A stretch of DNA of 64,000 nucleotides from an uncultured Sulfolobales archaeon (GTDB taxonomy: Archaea; Thermoproteota; Thermoprotei_A; Sulfolobales; Desulfurococcaceae). The position numbers and the translations under genes were made by a program. A model generated the notes under the pieces. It had not been told where the DNA came from. It made no database searches and saw nothing but the letters and a program-made list of their open reading frames with translations. Numbering within the stretch: the stretch's first letter is position 1; every line of letters begins with the position of its first letter. Positions 55,817 to 64,000 of this stretch are shown piece after piece. The DNA lies in the NCBI GenBank assembly GCA_938045475.1, contig CALIML010000003.1, positions 1 to 64,000 on the forward strand. The letters are read 5' to 3'.

Positions 55817-56936
55817 TGTATTGATTATTGGCGGCGGATCGACTGGACTAATGATCTCCTACTATCTATTGAAAAAAGGAGTGAAGAGCGTCATTGCAGA
55901 GAGAAAGTATCCAGGGTCGGGAAACACTTACAAGTGTGCTACAGGCATAAGAGCTTCATTCACCAGTAGAGAGCACATAGCTTTAATGAAGAGAGCAATT
56001 GAGTTGTGGAGCGAGCTTAAAGACGAGCTTGGAGTATTCTATGAGAGAAGCGGTTACTTGTGGCTCCTCAGCAGAGAGGAGGATCTAAGGGCGTTTAAAA
56101 CTTATGTGAGCTTTCAGAACGAGCATGGGGTTCCGACAAAAGTTATTGACTTAAGTGAAGTAAAGCGCTTAGCGCCAACGATTGTAACCAAGGATCTTTT
56201 GGCTGCAGTACACGATCCTCTTGCTGGAAAAGCCTCTCCATTCGATCTAGTCCTTCAATCATGGCGATTTCTAGTTGAAAAAGGCTGTAAAGTATTGATG
56301 GGCGTTGAGGCTAAAAAGATCTTGATGAGTGGGGGGAAAGTTTTAGGAGTAGAGACAAGTGCGGGCTTTATTGAGTCAAGAGCAGTAGTCCTAGCTGCGG
56401 CATATGATACAGTGAAGATGCTGAAGTCTTTGAACATAAGTGTTCCAATAGAGCCTGTGCCAAAGCATGCATTCATTACGGAGGCCTATAGGGATTTATT
56501 CAAGCCACTCATAATAGATTGGAGTACTTCAAGCTACGTAGTGCAGACACATCATGGAAACTTCTTAGTTGGCTCAGAGATACCTGAAAAGCCCGGCGAT
56601 AAACCCTTAAGCAGGCTTGAGTTTTTGCGTAAGGCGTCTAAGGTATGGACTAAGTACTTCCCATGGATGAAGGAGGCGTATTTGTTGAGGTATTGGACGG
56701 GCTACTACGATACGACTCCAGACCATCATCCAATAATTGGGCCTCTCGACGGCTTAGAAGGCCTCTACGTGGCAGCAGGCTTCAGCGGTCACGGATTCAT
56801 GATGTCTCCTTCAGTGGGCGAAGTAATGGCTGATTGGATAACTGAAGGAAGGCCGAAGATACTTGAAGCACTGAACTTATCAATGAGTAGGTTTAGGGAG
56901 GGAAGATTAGTTAAAGAGGCGGCGGTATTTGGCTGA
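55800..56936 (+). CDS. DAO-family FAD-dependent oxidoreductase (proline/sarcosine/glycine dehydrogenase beta-like)
   Basis: About 378 residues. SDVLIIGGGSTGLMISYYLLKKG is the FAD site at the N-terminus. GNTYKCATGIRASFTS follows the family and the C-terminus has GPLDGLEGLYVAAGFSGHGFMMSPSVGEVMADWI, typical of beta chains of sarcosine oxidase, HcnC and proline dehydrogenase. The substrate amino acid cannot be told. The alpha-like partner may be the gene at 44418 or the one at 53342. ATG 55800 is chosen; GTG 55797 would add one residue. Confidence 0.87.
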   Translation: MEMKSDVLIIGGGSTGLMISYYLLKKGVKSVIAERKYPGSGNTYKCATGIRASFTSREHIALMKRAIELWSELKDELGVFYERSGYLWLLSREEDLRAFKTYVSFQNEHGVPTKVIDLSEVKRLAPTIVTKDLLAAVHDPLAGKASPFDLVLQSWRFLVEKGCKVLMGVEAKKILMSGGKVLGVETSAGFIESRAVVLAAAYDTVKMLKSLNISVPIEPVPKHAFITEAYRDLFKPLIIDWSTSSYVVQTHHGNFLVGSEIPEKPGDKPLSRLEFLRKASKVWTKYFPWMKEAYLLRYWTGYYDTTPDHHPIIGPLDGLEGLYVAAGFSGHGFMMSPSVGEVMADWITEGRPKILEALNLSMSRFREGRLVKEAAVFG

Positions 56937-56965
56937 TTCTCTTTTACAGCTAGTCTGCATTACTT

Positions 56966-58018
56966 CTAACGCATTTTTAGGACTGCTGACCCCCTTAAAA
57001 CAGCTCTCTTCAAGTCCCTAATGGCTTCATTGACTTGTTCAAGCTTATATAAAGTGACTTCAGGCTTCACTGAGTAGTTAGCCGCAATGCCCAGGAATTC
57101 CTCTACGTCCCTCCTAGAGACATTAGCAACTGTTTTAACTTCCTTCTCCATCCACAAGTGCTTAACGTAGTCCAAGTTTATTGAAGTCTGCTTCCTTATA
57201 ACATTGATTACGAGCCTTCCTCCCTTATCGAGAACCTCCATAGCTTTAGGCACAGTTTCACCTACTGGCGTGAAGTCTATTGCTCTATCCAACTTCTTTG
57301 GAGGAATGCCTGATGGATGGCCAACCCAGTCTGCTCCAAGCCTTAGTGCAAGCTCCCTGTGATCGCTGCTTCTACTAAAGACGTATATCTCGCTGCTCGG
57401 ATAAAGCCTTCTAGCAACCTGTATGAGTATGTGAGCTGAAGCGCCGAAGCCGAAGAACCCCAGCCTTAATCCATCCGTCATTTCAGCTAGCTTAAGGGCT
57501 CTATATCCTACGGAGCCTGCGCATAGTAGAGGAGCCGCTTCGTAGCTTTCAAATACTTCTGGGATCTTGTATACGTAGTCCTCGTATGCAACGGTGTACT
57601 CAGCATAACCTCCATCAATGCTGCAGCCAGTTGGCTTGAAGTCGCTGCAAAGGTTTTCAAGGCCTGTTACGCAGTACTTGCACTTCCCGCAGCTCCACCC
57701 AATCCAGGCTACTCCAACTCTTTCCCCAACTTCTACTCTTCCTTTAACTCCAGGCCCTAAGGCCTCAACTCTACCCACTATTTGGTGTCCAAGTATGAGC
57801 GGGGTCTTGCACTTCACTCTTCCTTCAATGATATCTATGTCTGTGTAGCAAACACCGCATGCTTCAACCCTTATCAATACTTGCTTAAAGCTGGGCTCAG
57901 GCTCAGGGGTGTTATCATTTATGTCTAAAGGTTCTTCCTTAAACGGTAGCTCCGGGTTTCTTCTAGGTGTGTCCCCAGCCCTTACTTCAGCTAATTCATT
58001 TAGTAGCGCTGCCCTCAA
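56966..58018 (-). CDS. Zinc-dependent alcohol dehydrogenase (medium-chain)
   Basis: 350 residues. Catalytic zinc ligands are Cys in EACGVCYTD and His in GHQIVG, and the structural zinc site is CGKCKYCVTGLENLC. The cofactor fold has FGFGASAHILIQVARRL and the acidic or Ser position in VFSRSSDH after strand two; Ser/Arg there suggests NADP could be used. It would oxidise alcohols or reduce aldehydes. It is convergent with the flavoprotein operon and unlinked in function as far as can be seen. Confidence 0.92.
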   Translation of the reverse strand: MRAALLNELAEVRAGDTPRRNPELPFKEEPLDINDNTPEPEPSFKQVLIRVEACGVCYTDIDIIEGRVKCKTPLILGHQIVGRVEALGPGVKGRVEVGERVGVAWIGWSCGKCKYCVTGLENLCSDFKPTGCSIDGGYAEYTVAYEDYVYKIPEVFESYEAAPLLCAGSVGYRALKLAEMTDGLRLGFFGFGASAHILIQVARRLYPSSEIYVFSRSSDHRELALRLGADWVGHPSGIPPKKLDRAIDFTPVGETVPKAMEVLDKGGRLVINVIRKQTSINLDYVKHLWMEKEVKTVANVSRRDVEEFLGIAANYSVKPEVTLYKLEQVNEAIRDLKRAVLRGSAVLKMR

Positions 58019-58066
58019 TTCAAGCGCCCAGCGTTAGATGTAGAGGTAGAGTTTTATGCTTTAGCT

Positions 58067-58792
58067 TCACTGGCTTGCTTCAGCAATTAACTTAATTACT
58101 CTAGGTACCTCCGTAATGGACTTAACTCTATACCCTCTGCCTCCCTCAGTTAACATGCCCTTACTTGAGTTAAGCCCGCGATCTATTAGTATAGCGTATA
58201 GACCTGCTTTTAGAGCTCCTTCATAGTCTTCAATTACTTGATCTCCTACGTGCAATGCTTCACTGGAGTGAACTCCTAGATCTCTTAAGGCTTTATGAAA
58301 TGCCTCCTTAAATGGTTTAAAGAAGCCTGTTTCATCCGAGTAATACTGCTTGGTGAAGTAGTTAGCTATGCCTGCTCTCTCAATTAATAGCCTAGTTATC
58401 ATAGAGGGCCATATCATTGTGTTCCCAATAACTATCATTAATGGATTAAAGCTATTTTTAAGCTCTGCCAGTGCTTCATTAACTCCAGCAGCAACAAGCC
58501 CTCCTACATCTATTCTTAAAGCAGCTCTAACGATTGCCCTCCTAATGCAGTCTACGTCTATCTTGAGGCTTTTAGCTATGAGCTCCTGGCTAAACGACGT
58601 GTAGTCATGTGGATTCATTGAACTACTTCTCCTAGCGCTCTTTAAGAACTCCCTTAAATTCATGAATGCGTTCGCTACTTCAACATAAGGAGCTCCAGTA
58701 AGCTTAGATACTTCACTCATTACTTCTCTTACATAATTATTTAAATTGAAGAGAGTGTCCCATACATCAAATGAGATCAGTTTTACAGCCAT
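58067..58792 (-). CDS. HAD-superfamily hydrolase
   Basis: 241 residues. The motifs are SFDVWDTLF (motif I, Asp nucleophile), VIGNT (motif II), Lys in GFFKPFKEAF, and LHVGDQVIEDYEGALKAG (motif IV). A helical cap of C1 type lies between about 20 and 100. The family covers phosphatases for sugars and nucleotides; the substrate is open. It lies four bases downstream of the SpoIIM-like gene and is probably co-transcribed. Confidence 0.9.
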   Translation of the reverse strand: MAVKLISFDVWDTLFNLNNYVREVMSEVSKLTGAPYVEVANAFMNLREFLKSARRSSSMNPHDYTSFSQELIAKSLKIDVDCIRRAIVRAALRIDVGGLVAAGVNEALAELKNSFNPLMIVIGNTMIWPSMITRLLIERAGIANYFTKQYYSDETGFFKPFKEAFHKALRDLGVHSSEALHVGDQVIEDYEGALKAGLYAILIDRGLNSSKGMLTEGGRGYRVKSITEVPRVIKLIAEASQ

Positions 58793-58796
58793 CTAC

Positions 58797-60080
58797 TCAC
58801 CTCATAACAACTATCAGCACTGACTCCACTAGTGCTGCAAGTGCTAACACTAGCAATGCTTCAAGAGCTTTATAAAAAGTCTTCCTTAAGCCCCATTCAA
58901 AAGATCTAAGTGACGCCGATACCGCTATAGCATACGCTAGAAGCTCTAGAGGTGTATGGGGCATTGCAAGTACGCTCAATGCCTCAAGATCCCTTGACAT
59001 CATTAGCCCTAAGTAGAAGGCAGTATTCCCTACAGCTAGACCAAGCACTAGCGAGCCCAGCAAAGGCACTAAACCTATTAACATAATCCTCAAGTTGTTC
59101 TGAAATATGAAGAGCGCTGTCTCAAAGAACCCGGCTTTAGGGAGAAATCCATATTGATTCAGGAAATAATCTAGGAGTGAAGCATAGTTAATTGATGAAA
59201 GAAAGCTAGTCACGCCAACCAGCGTCAATACATAGTACTCTGAAAGCATTACTCCAAGAACTTGTAGAGCAAAGCTCTTTTCCCTAAGCAAGTAAGCTGT
59301 GAGAGTTATGAAAATCGATGAAGTTACGGCATTGATGGGGTACACAGGGATTTTCACTGCTGCTGGAGCAATTAGTAGAAGTGAAGCAGCTAGGCAGAAG
59401 AATACTTTACTGGACTCGGAATACTTAGTGCCTCTGCTCTCACTTATGGACAGCTTTAAGTGTATTGAATCTACGTGAGTATTAAAGTTTTTAACAACTC
59501 TGCAAGCCCAAGCAACTGCCCAAAGCCCAAAGGTTACTGCAGTTAGCAGCAAGTCGAAGAGGAGGTTTAATGAAGTAATTAATCCAATGGGCTTAGAGCC
59601 CATTAGAGTAGACTCAGAATAATCATGTCTTCTAATGCTCTTCTCACAGACGTGCAGCATTAATGGATAAGCTAAGCCCCCTGTAAACAGTGTTAGTAGG
59701 AGGCCTGATATAGGTGATGGAATGTCTTTAGTAGTGTTTTCAAAATGCAGGTATTCTAGCGCTTTACTGTAATCCCCCCGATAAACGATATCTCTTAAGC
59801 TAAGTATGTTGCTGTAGTGTATGTGTTGGCGCACGCTCTTTACCAAGAAGTAGGATGCCGCGCTAGATGCAACTACGTATATCAAGTAGGAGTTTAGTAG
59901 AGCTGTGAGCAATACGTCCATAGATGATAGAGCTTGCATGGGGTTCCCAGAGGTTACTGAGCTTATTTCTCTCGGAATCACTAGCACTAGCCCTATGATG
60001 GATACAAACAGTGTTAATGAAACAAGTGAATAAGTAGTAGCACTAAGCCTTCTAGTCACAGCCTCCTCTAAGTAAGACAA
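58797..60080 (-). CDS. Membrane protein with C-terminal SpoIIM-like domain
   Basis: 427 residues with about ten membrane helices. The last 180 residues match the SpoIIM (DUF95) pattern: FIFQNNLRIMLIGLVPLLGSLVLGLAVGNTAFYLG, then MPHTPLELLAYAIAVSASL. The N-terminal half is a separate membrane domain of unknown relation. Archaeal SpoIIM proteins have no known function and do not mean sporulation. It pairs with the HAD hydrolase gene. Confidence 0.65.
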   Translation of the reverse strand: MSYLEEAVTRRLSATTYSLVSLTLFVSIIGLVLVIPREISSVTSGNPMQALSSMDVLLTALLNSYLIYVVASSAASYFLVKSVRQHIHYSNILSLRDIVYRGDYSKALEYLHFENTTKDIPSPISGLLLTLFTGGLAYPLMLHVCEKSIRRHDYSESTLMGSKPIGLITSLNLLFDLLLTAVTFGLWAVAWACRVVKNFNTHVDSIHLKLSISESRGTKYSESSKVFFCLAASLLLIAPAAVKIPVYPINAVTSSIFITLTAYLLREKSFALQVLGVMLSEYYVLTLVGVTSFLSSINYASLLDYFLNQYGFLPKAGFFETALFIFQNNLRIMLIGLVPLLGSLVLGLAVGNTAFYLGLMMSRDLEALSVLAMPHTPLELLAYAIAVSASLRSFEWGLRKTFYKALEALLVLALAALVESVLIVVMR

Positions 60081-60143
60081 GCTTCTTTCACCAACTTGAA
60101 GACATTTATTTTACCCATAAATATGTTTAAAGCGTGGTCAACC

Positions 60144-61064
60144 ATGAATCCCCCAGCCCTACTCTTACATGGAGGAGCCGGCTCGTGGAGGGCTCCAAGA
60201 GAACTGGTGGATGAAGCAGTGAAAGTTGTTGGAGAAGCCCTCGAACACGGCTGGAGGTTTATTGAAACAGGCTCTGCTGTAGAAGCAGTAGTTGAATCAG
60301 TTTCATTTATGGAGGACAGCGGCTTCTTAAACGCTGGATCAGGGAGCGTGCTCAATATAGCTGGCTACAGAGAGCTAGACGCTGGATTAATGGATGGAAG
60401 ATCTATGAGAGCCGGATCTGTTGGAGGAGTTAAGGTCACCAGGAATCCAATCAAGTTAGCGAAAGTAGTTATGGATGAAACAGATCACGTTATATTAGTT
60501 GGCGAAGGAGCCGATAGACTGGCTAAGGCAAGAAGACTTCCAGAGCTTGAAGAGCCTAGCAAAAGGCTTCTTGAAAGATACGTTGAGCAATTGAATAGGT
60601 ATAGAGCAGGTGAATACAGCTTTTTCACAAAGAATAGAGCTATAGCCAAGGAGTTGGGCCTCCTTGACACAGTTGGAGCCGTAGCTCTAGACAGAGATGG
60701 AGCCTTAGCAAGCGCTGTCAGCACAGGGGGCATATGGCTTAAAATGCCGGGCAGAGTTGGGGACTCAGCCATACCAGGCGCTGGATTTTATGCAGACACA
60801 GATGCCGCTATCGCTGCTACAGGAGTTGGTGAAATAATAATAATCTCAATGGCTTCCCTCCGCGTAGCACTGCTGGTAAGTCAAGGATATGGCATTCGGA
60901 GGGCTAGTGAACTAATAGTTGATTGGGTGACCGATAAGTGGGGTCCTGGAACTATAGGTCTAATAGGCCTTAGTAAGAGGTGTGAAGAAGCAATAGCCTT
61001 TAACACTGAACACATCCTTGTATCCTATAAAGGACCTAAAGGGGTCTTCGCGAAGCTCCTATGA
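60144..61064 (+). CDS. Isoaspartyl peptidase / L-asparaginase, Ntn-hydrolase (type III asparaginase)
   Basis: About 306 residues from ATG 60144; TTG 60096 is an alternative, but ATG 60144 has AAATATGTTTAA about 25 bases upstream as for a leaderless mRNA. ALLLHGGAGSW is the family start, and the autocleavage site is DTVGAVALDRDG, with Thr as the nucleophile after cleavage. ASAVSTGGI and GDSAIPGAGFYAD are binding loops. The proenzyme cleaves itself into two chains and then hydrolyses isoaspartyl dipeptides or asparagine. Confidence 0.92.
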   Translation: MNPPALLLHGGAGSWRAPRELVDEAVKVVGEALEHGWRFIETGSAVEAVVESVSFMEDSGFLNAGSGSVLNIAGYRELDAGLMDGRSMRAGSVGGVKVTRNPIKLAKVVMDETDHVILVGEGADRLAKARRLPELEEPSKRLLERYVEQLNRYRAGEYSFFTKNRAIAKELGLLDTVGAVALDRDGALASAVSTGGIWLKMPGRVGDSAIPGAGFYADTDAAIAATGVGEIIIISMASLRVALLVSQGYGIRRASELIVDWVTDKWGPGTIGLIGLSKRCEEAIAFNTEHILVSYKGPKGVFAKLL

Positions 61065-61100
61065 TCTATTCTCATAAAAAGCCGCCTCCGTGTTTAAGAA

Positions 61101-61231
61101 GTTGCCGTCGTCAACAGTTTTTAGATTAACAAAGATTATTAAAATATACGTGGATTGCAATAAATATTAGTGCTTGCAGTAAGTTAACGTAGTGACCTGC
61201 CCCTCTGCTCTAGAGCACGGCTTCCTATAGA
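61101..61231 (-). repeat. About 130-base repeat, copy 2 (partner at 22651-22790)
   Basis: Read on the minus strand it runs from CCTCTATAGGAAGCC through CTGCAAGCACTAATATT, CAATCCAC, TAATCTAAAAA to TGTTGACGACGG. The order and spacing of blocks match the copy upstream of tmcA, with small gaps. It fills most of the spacer between the asparaginase and FAU-1 genes. Confidence 0.6.
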
Positions 61232-61288
61232 GGCAGAAATGAAGTTGTCTTAAGCCCTTGTACGTGGAGAGCCATGGTTCATCAAAGA

Positions 61289-62692
61289 CTACGTAGCCCA
61301 GAACCCGCGGACTTCACTAATTGCTTCAACAGCTTTTTCATACAACTGCTGAGGTATTATGCCTTCTGCCCTATAGTGCTCTAATTCACTTAAGTCAACT
61401 ATTCTCTCTCCATTGCTTGTAATAACTATGTCCACTAAGAGATCTAGGTAGCGTATCTTGCCTGGAGTAATCTCTGGAGGAGTATTGATGTTCACGTATG
61501 TTCCCAGCAATTCACCGCTAGATCTATAGTATTTATGCACTATGGACCACTTGCTTGAGTCAACTAGTGTAATACAGTAGTCTCCGGGCTTCTTCTCAAC
61601 ACGCAGGCCATTTAAGACTCCTCCCCCCCTAAGGTTTCTCCTGATGATCATTCTTATATCATCTCCGTAGACGCTGGCCTTAAGTATTGAGCCTGGAGTA
61701 AGCCTGTGCACTTCTCCACTAGGCTTTACGTGGTATAGCTCCACTCTCCCCAAGCCTATTGACTTATTAACTATTTGCTTTAGTATTTCTCCCTCAACGC
61801 GGCTTCTATCAACGCCTTTACTAATTAGATCTTCAGCGTAATCAATAGTGTTTGAGAACTCCCTATTATTGAATTTTAGCTCATGGTGTCTTCTCACTGT
61901 TGGAGAAACACTGCTTCGAATTTCGTCGAGGACGCTATATGAAGGCTTGCTTAAAGCCAATATGCTTAACCCCTCTCCATCATATATGATCTCCGGTTCT
62001 CTAGCGCTCCGAGCTCTTGAGACAATGCTCTTAAGTAATTCCTCTAAGCTCGTTAATTCACTTAAAATAGCGCTGTCACTTCCATAGGCTGCATTGCTCC
62101 TAAATCTAACTCCAAGTCCTTTGCCTGCAAGGACCTTTAAGGCCATCGCTAAAAGATCTCTTCTCCTCTCTTCACTAACTATGTGCTCACTTAAGCTAAC
62201 CCTAGTGCTTCCATACGTGAGGGAAACGTAGGTGCCAGTAACAGTGATCTCGCGGCCTGCAATGACTTCTTCAAATGGCTTTACAGCAGGCCTAACTACC
62301 GATAGCACTACGAGTTCTCCAGGGCTCTTAAAGCAATTGCTTAACGAAGCTCTCAACCCCTTCGGCAATTCAATTACGCATTCCCCATTCTTTGAATCAA
62401 CGACTCTCCCAACAACTACTGAGCGTAAGTTGAGCTTAGGCCTCCAGGCAAAGACGTATTTTAGTGAGTTAACCAAGCTATCGACGACTTCTGCCACATC
62501 CTTTGGGAAGCCTACTACGACTAGTTCCCCTGGATCCCCATCCTTTACAGTTACATCAGCTGGAGATGCATCGAATGGTATGCCAAGTCTTAACTGCATC
62601 ACTCTGCTTGCTTGAACGACTCTATGGCCTACATCAATCAATATCTTTGATATAGCTGTAGCAGCTACTCCCCTAACCCTTACATTCGCCAC
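61289..62692 (-). CDS. FAU-1-type ribonuclease E/G-like protein with C-terminal DUF402 domain
   Basis: 467 residues. The N-terminal two thirds resemble the S1/RNase E/G-like part of Pyrococcus FAU-1 (VRVRGVAATAISKILIDVGH at the start, AGREITVTGTYVSLTYGSTRVSLSEHI in the middle). The C-terminal DUF402 domain (about 330-460) has YYRSSGELLGTYVNINTPPEI and VDLSELEHY. FAU-1 binds AU-rich RNA and has been linked to rRNA maturation. It follows UPF0147 by 13 bases, so the two are likely co-transcribed. Confidence 0.88.
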   Translation of the reverse strand: MANVRVRGVAATAISKILIDVGHRVVQASRVMQLRLGIPFDASPADVTVKDGDPGELVVVGFPKDVAEVVDSLVNSLKYVFAWRPKLNLRSVVVGRVVDSKNGECVIELPKGLRASLSNCFKSPGELVVLSVVRPAVKPFEEVIAGREITVTGTYVSLTYGSTRVSLSEHIVSEERRRDLLAMALKVLAGKGLGVRFRSNAAYGSDSAILSELTSLEELLKSIVSRARSAREPEIIYDGEGLSILALSKPSYSVLDEIRSSVSPTVRRHHELKFNNREFSNTIDYAEDLISKGVDRSRVEGEILKQIVNKSIGLGRVELYHVKPSGEVHRLTPGSILKASVYGDDIRMIIRRNLRGGGVLNGLRVEKKPGDYCITLVDSSKWSIVHKYYRSSGELLGTYVNINTPPEITPGKIRYLDLLVDIVITSNGERIVDLSELEHYRAEGIIPQQLYEKAVEAISEVRGFWAT

Positions 62693-62705
62693 GTATTATC
62701 ATCCA

Positions 62706-62984
62706 TTAATCCTTAATAGTCTCCAAGAGAGTTATTACATTCCATATCCTTACCCTAGTATGTATAGGCATGTTTGGATCCTGGCTAACTGCATCTAAAG
62801 CACCAATAGCGTTTGCTGCACGAACGCCTGGAGTCAGCGTTTCATCCCTTAAGTTATTTAAGGCTTCAGTAGCCGCCCTACGGATATTTCTAGGGACGCT
62901 TGCGTCATTAACTATGTTGAGCAACATGGCCATGGCTTGCTTAATCCTAGCCTCACTACTATAGGGGCTTGGAGCGCCAGCCAC
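62706..62984 (-). CDS. UPF0147 family protein
   Basis: 92 residues. [21 protein letters not shown] and the segment [21 protein letters not shown] are the family hallmark: short helical repeats that look HEAT-like. The function is unknown but the family is widespread in archaea. It is the first gene before FAU-1. Confidence 0.93.
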   Translation of the reverse strand: MAGAPSPYSSEARIKQAMAMLLNIVNDASVPRNIRRAATEALNNLRDETLTPGVRAANAIGALDAVSQDPNMPIHTRVRIWNVITLLETIKD

Positions 62985-63175
62985 AGGATCACTACACCTC
63001 CCACTACACTTCTATGAACCATAAAGTCTTCCTAATATCCGCTTCTCCCCTAAAGCATTAACGATCACGTCGATTAAGTTTGATTAAAGGCTTTTGTAAA
63101 GAACCTCGTGAGCTTATTTACTCTAAATGATAAACAATAATAGCGAGTTAGTAGAATAGTTGTGATAAAGGAAGG

Positions 63176-63571
63176 ATGGAGAAAATGGCTATTGAAGATA
63201 GGAAAATTATCGAGAAGAAGATGGCTGAACTACTGAAGACAGGGGCAGCAATGCTTGCTCAAAAATGTCCTGTGGATGGATGTTACCTACCATTGTTTAA
63301 ACTCAAGACAGGTGAAGTAATATGCCCTGAGCACGGTAGAGTATATATTGTTAAAAGCGATGAGGAGGCTAAGGAAGTAGTTTCCAGAACTCTAGTGCTT
63401 AAAGTACTAGAAGATCTTGAGGGGAGAGTCATAGATGTTCTTTCAACACTTCCACAGCACTTAATCGATGAAGGCTATAGAGACGTTATAGGTTGGCTAG
63501 AGGTTCTCGAAAGAATAATGAGGATAAAGAAGGAGTTATTTAGCGAAGGAGGGAAGTCCAAGGCGAGCTGA
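63176..63571 (+). CDS. UPF0148 / Sssca1-type zinc-ribbon protein
   Basis: 131 residues. The N-terminal helix KMAELLKTGAAMLAQKCP leads to a zinc ribbon with CPVDGC and ICPEHG, as in the Sjogren/scleroderma autoantigen 1 family. A helical C-terminal half follows. The function is unknown. Its last 36 bases overlap the convergent thymidylate kinase gene. Confidence 0.88.
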   Translation: MEKMAIEDRKIIEKKMAELLKTGAAMLAQKCPVDGCYLPLFKLKTGEVICPEHGRVYIVKSDEEAKEVVSRTLVLKVLEDLEGRVIDVLSTLPQHLIDEGYRDVIGWLEVLERIMRIKKELFSEGGKSKAS

Positions 63572-64000
63572 TACGTGCCTTAATACCTCTATTTCTACTT
63601 CCTCCAGAGGCCTCATGCCATTGACGTACACTAACGATCCTTCCTCAACTAACTTTAAGTAAATTCTTCTAGCCTCTCTAAGCAGCTTTAAGCTTTCGTA
63701 CTCCTCAAACCTTCTAGCAGCATTCTTTGACTTCACTCTATGGAGCCCTATTTCAGGATCTACATCTATGTATATTGCTAAGTTTGGCGGGATAGCATAC
63801 CTATTGACATCCATGATCCAACTTGTTGGGATCCCCATAGCTCCTTGGTAAGCAATGCTTGAGTAGAAGTATCTATCCATAACTACTACATAGCCTTGAT
63901 CTATTAATGGAATAACTACTTTGTATAAGTGGACTAATCGATCTGCTGCGTAAGCTAGTGCATCTAATTGAGGAGTTCTAATGTTGCTGTAGCTTTTAAG
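63536..64000 (-). CDS. tmk: Thymidylate kinase, N-terminal part outside the window
   Basis: 155 residues are visible and the frame continues past base 64000. ALAYAADRLVHLYKVVIPLI, then VVVMDRYFYSSIAYQGA (the DRY motif) and LAIYIDVDPEIGLHRVKS are typical of dTMP kinases. The P-loop lies beyond the window. The enzyme phosphorylates dTMP to dTDP. Confidence 0.93.
   Translation of the reverse strand, partial: LKSYSNIRTPQLDALAYAADRLVHLYKVVIPLIDQGYVVVMDRYFYSSIAYQGAMGIPTSWIMDVNRYAIPPNLAIYIDVDPEIGLHRVKSKNAARRFEEYESLKLLREARRIYLKLVEEGSLVYVNGMRPLEEVEIEVLRHVSARLGLPSFAK

Overview
The window is a chromosomal segment of a thermophilic archaeon, most likely a member of the Thermoproteota (Crenarchaeota). 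The signs are archaeal information-processing genes (CDC48, primase large subunit PriL, SRP54, TmcA, Pus10, diphthine synthase DphB, FAU-1, UPF0147/UPF0148 proteins), many TTG/GTG starts, TATA-box promoters with leaderless or near-leaderless starts, an intron-containing tRNA-Cys and a decayed reverse gyrase. No species is assigned. Genes are dense, short overlaps are common, and several spacers hold decayed genes.

Region by region. 1-6.8 kb: end of a UroD-like protein, a YbaK-type deacylase, a KaiC/RadA-type ATPase, a thioredoxin-like protein, and a coupled minus-strand operon (membrane winged-helix protein, unknown protein, E1/ThiF-like protein) next to an unknown secreted protein. 6.9-10.5 kb: DphB and an iron/cobalamin-type ABC transporter (binding protein, permease, ATPase). 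10.5-19.1 kb: two broken small genes, a nicotinamidase-like protein, a GT-C glycosyltransferase, MetRS, nicotinate phosphoribosyltransferase, YjbQ, a frameshifted RibD-type reductase, Hsp20, a phosphodiesterase and tRNA-Cys. 19.1-31.4 kb: SRP54, Pus10, TmcA, PriL, CDC48 and a KaiC-like ATPase, separated by 3' ends of IS200/IS605-type tnpB genes and followed by a reverse gyrase pseudogene. 31.4-46.5 kb: a nitrilase-fold pseudoenzyme, an ArsB/NhaD-type transporter, CysRS, a PRTase-type regulator, DHH and HD phosphohydrolases, an AsnRS-related protein with a frameshifted N-terminus, spermidine synthase, a PMT-family mannosyltransferase and an FeS flavoprotein.

46.5-57 kb is a glycerol/dihydroxyacetone island: a stand-alone HPr, DhaK, DhaM and DhaL (PTS-type dihydroxyacetone kinase), glycerol facilitator GlpF, glycerol kinase GlpK, a GlpA-like FAD dehydrogenase with a BFD-type [2Fe-2S] domain, a second flavoprotein and a DUF1667 protein. 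A second flavoprotein/ferredoxin set follows, resembling dye-linked proline or sarcosine dehydrogenases. Glycerol would enter through GlpF and become glycerol-3-phosphate (GlpK), then DHAP (GlpA/B-like). Dihydroxyacetone would reach DHAP through DhaKLM, with HPr feeding phosphate to DhaM. No PTS Enzyme I is present in the window. A palindromic operator candidate lies between the divergent hpr and dhaK genes.

57-64 kb: zinc alcohol dehydrogenase, HAD hydrolase, SpoIIM-like membrane protein, isoaspartyl peptidase/asparaginase, FAU-1, UPF0147, UPF0148 and a thymidylate kinase that runs off the end.
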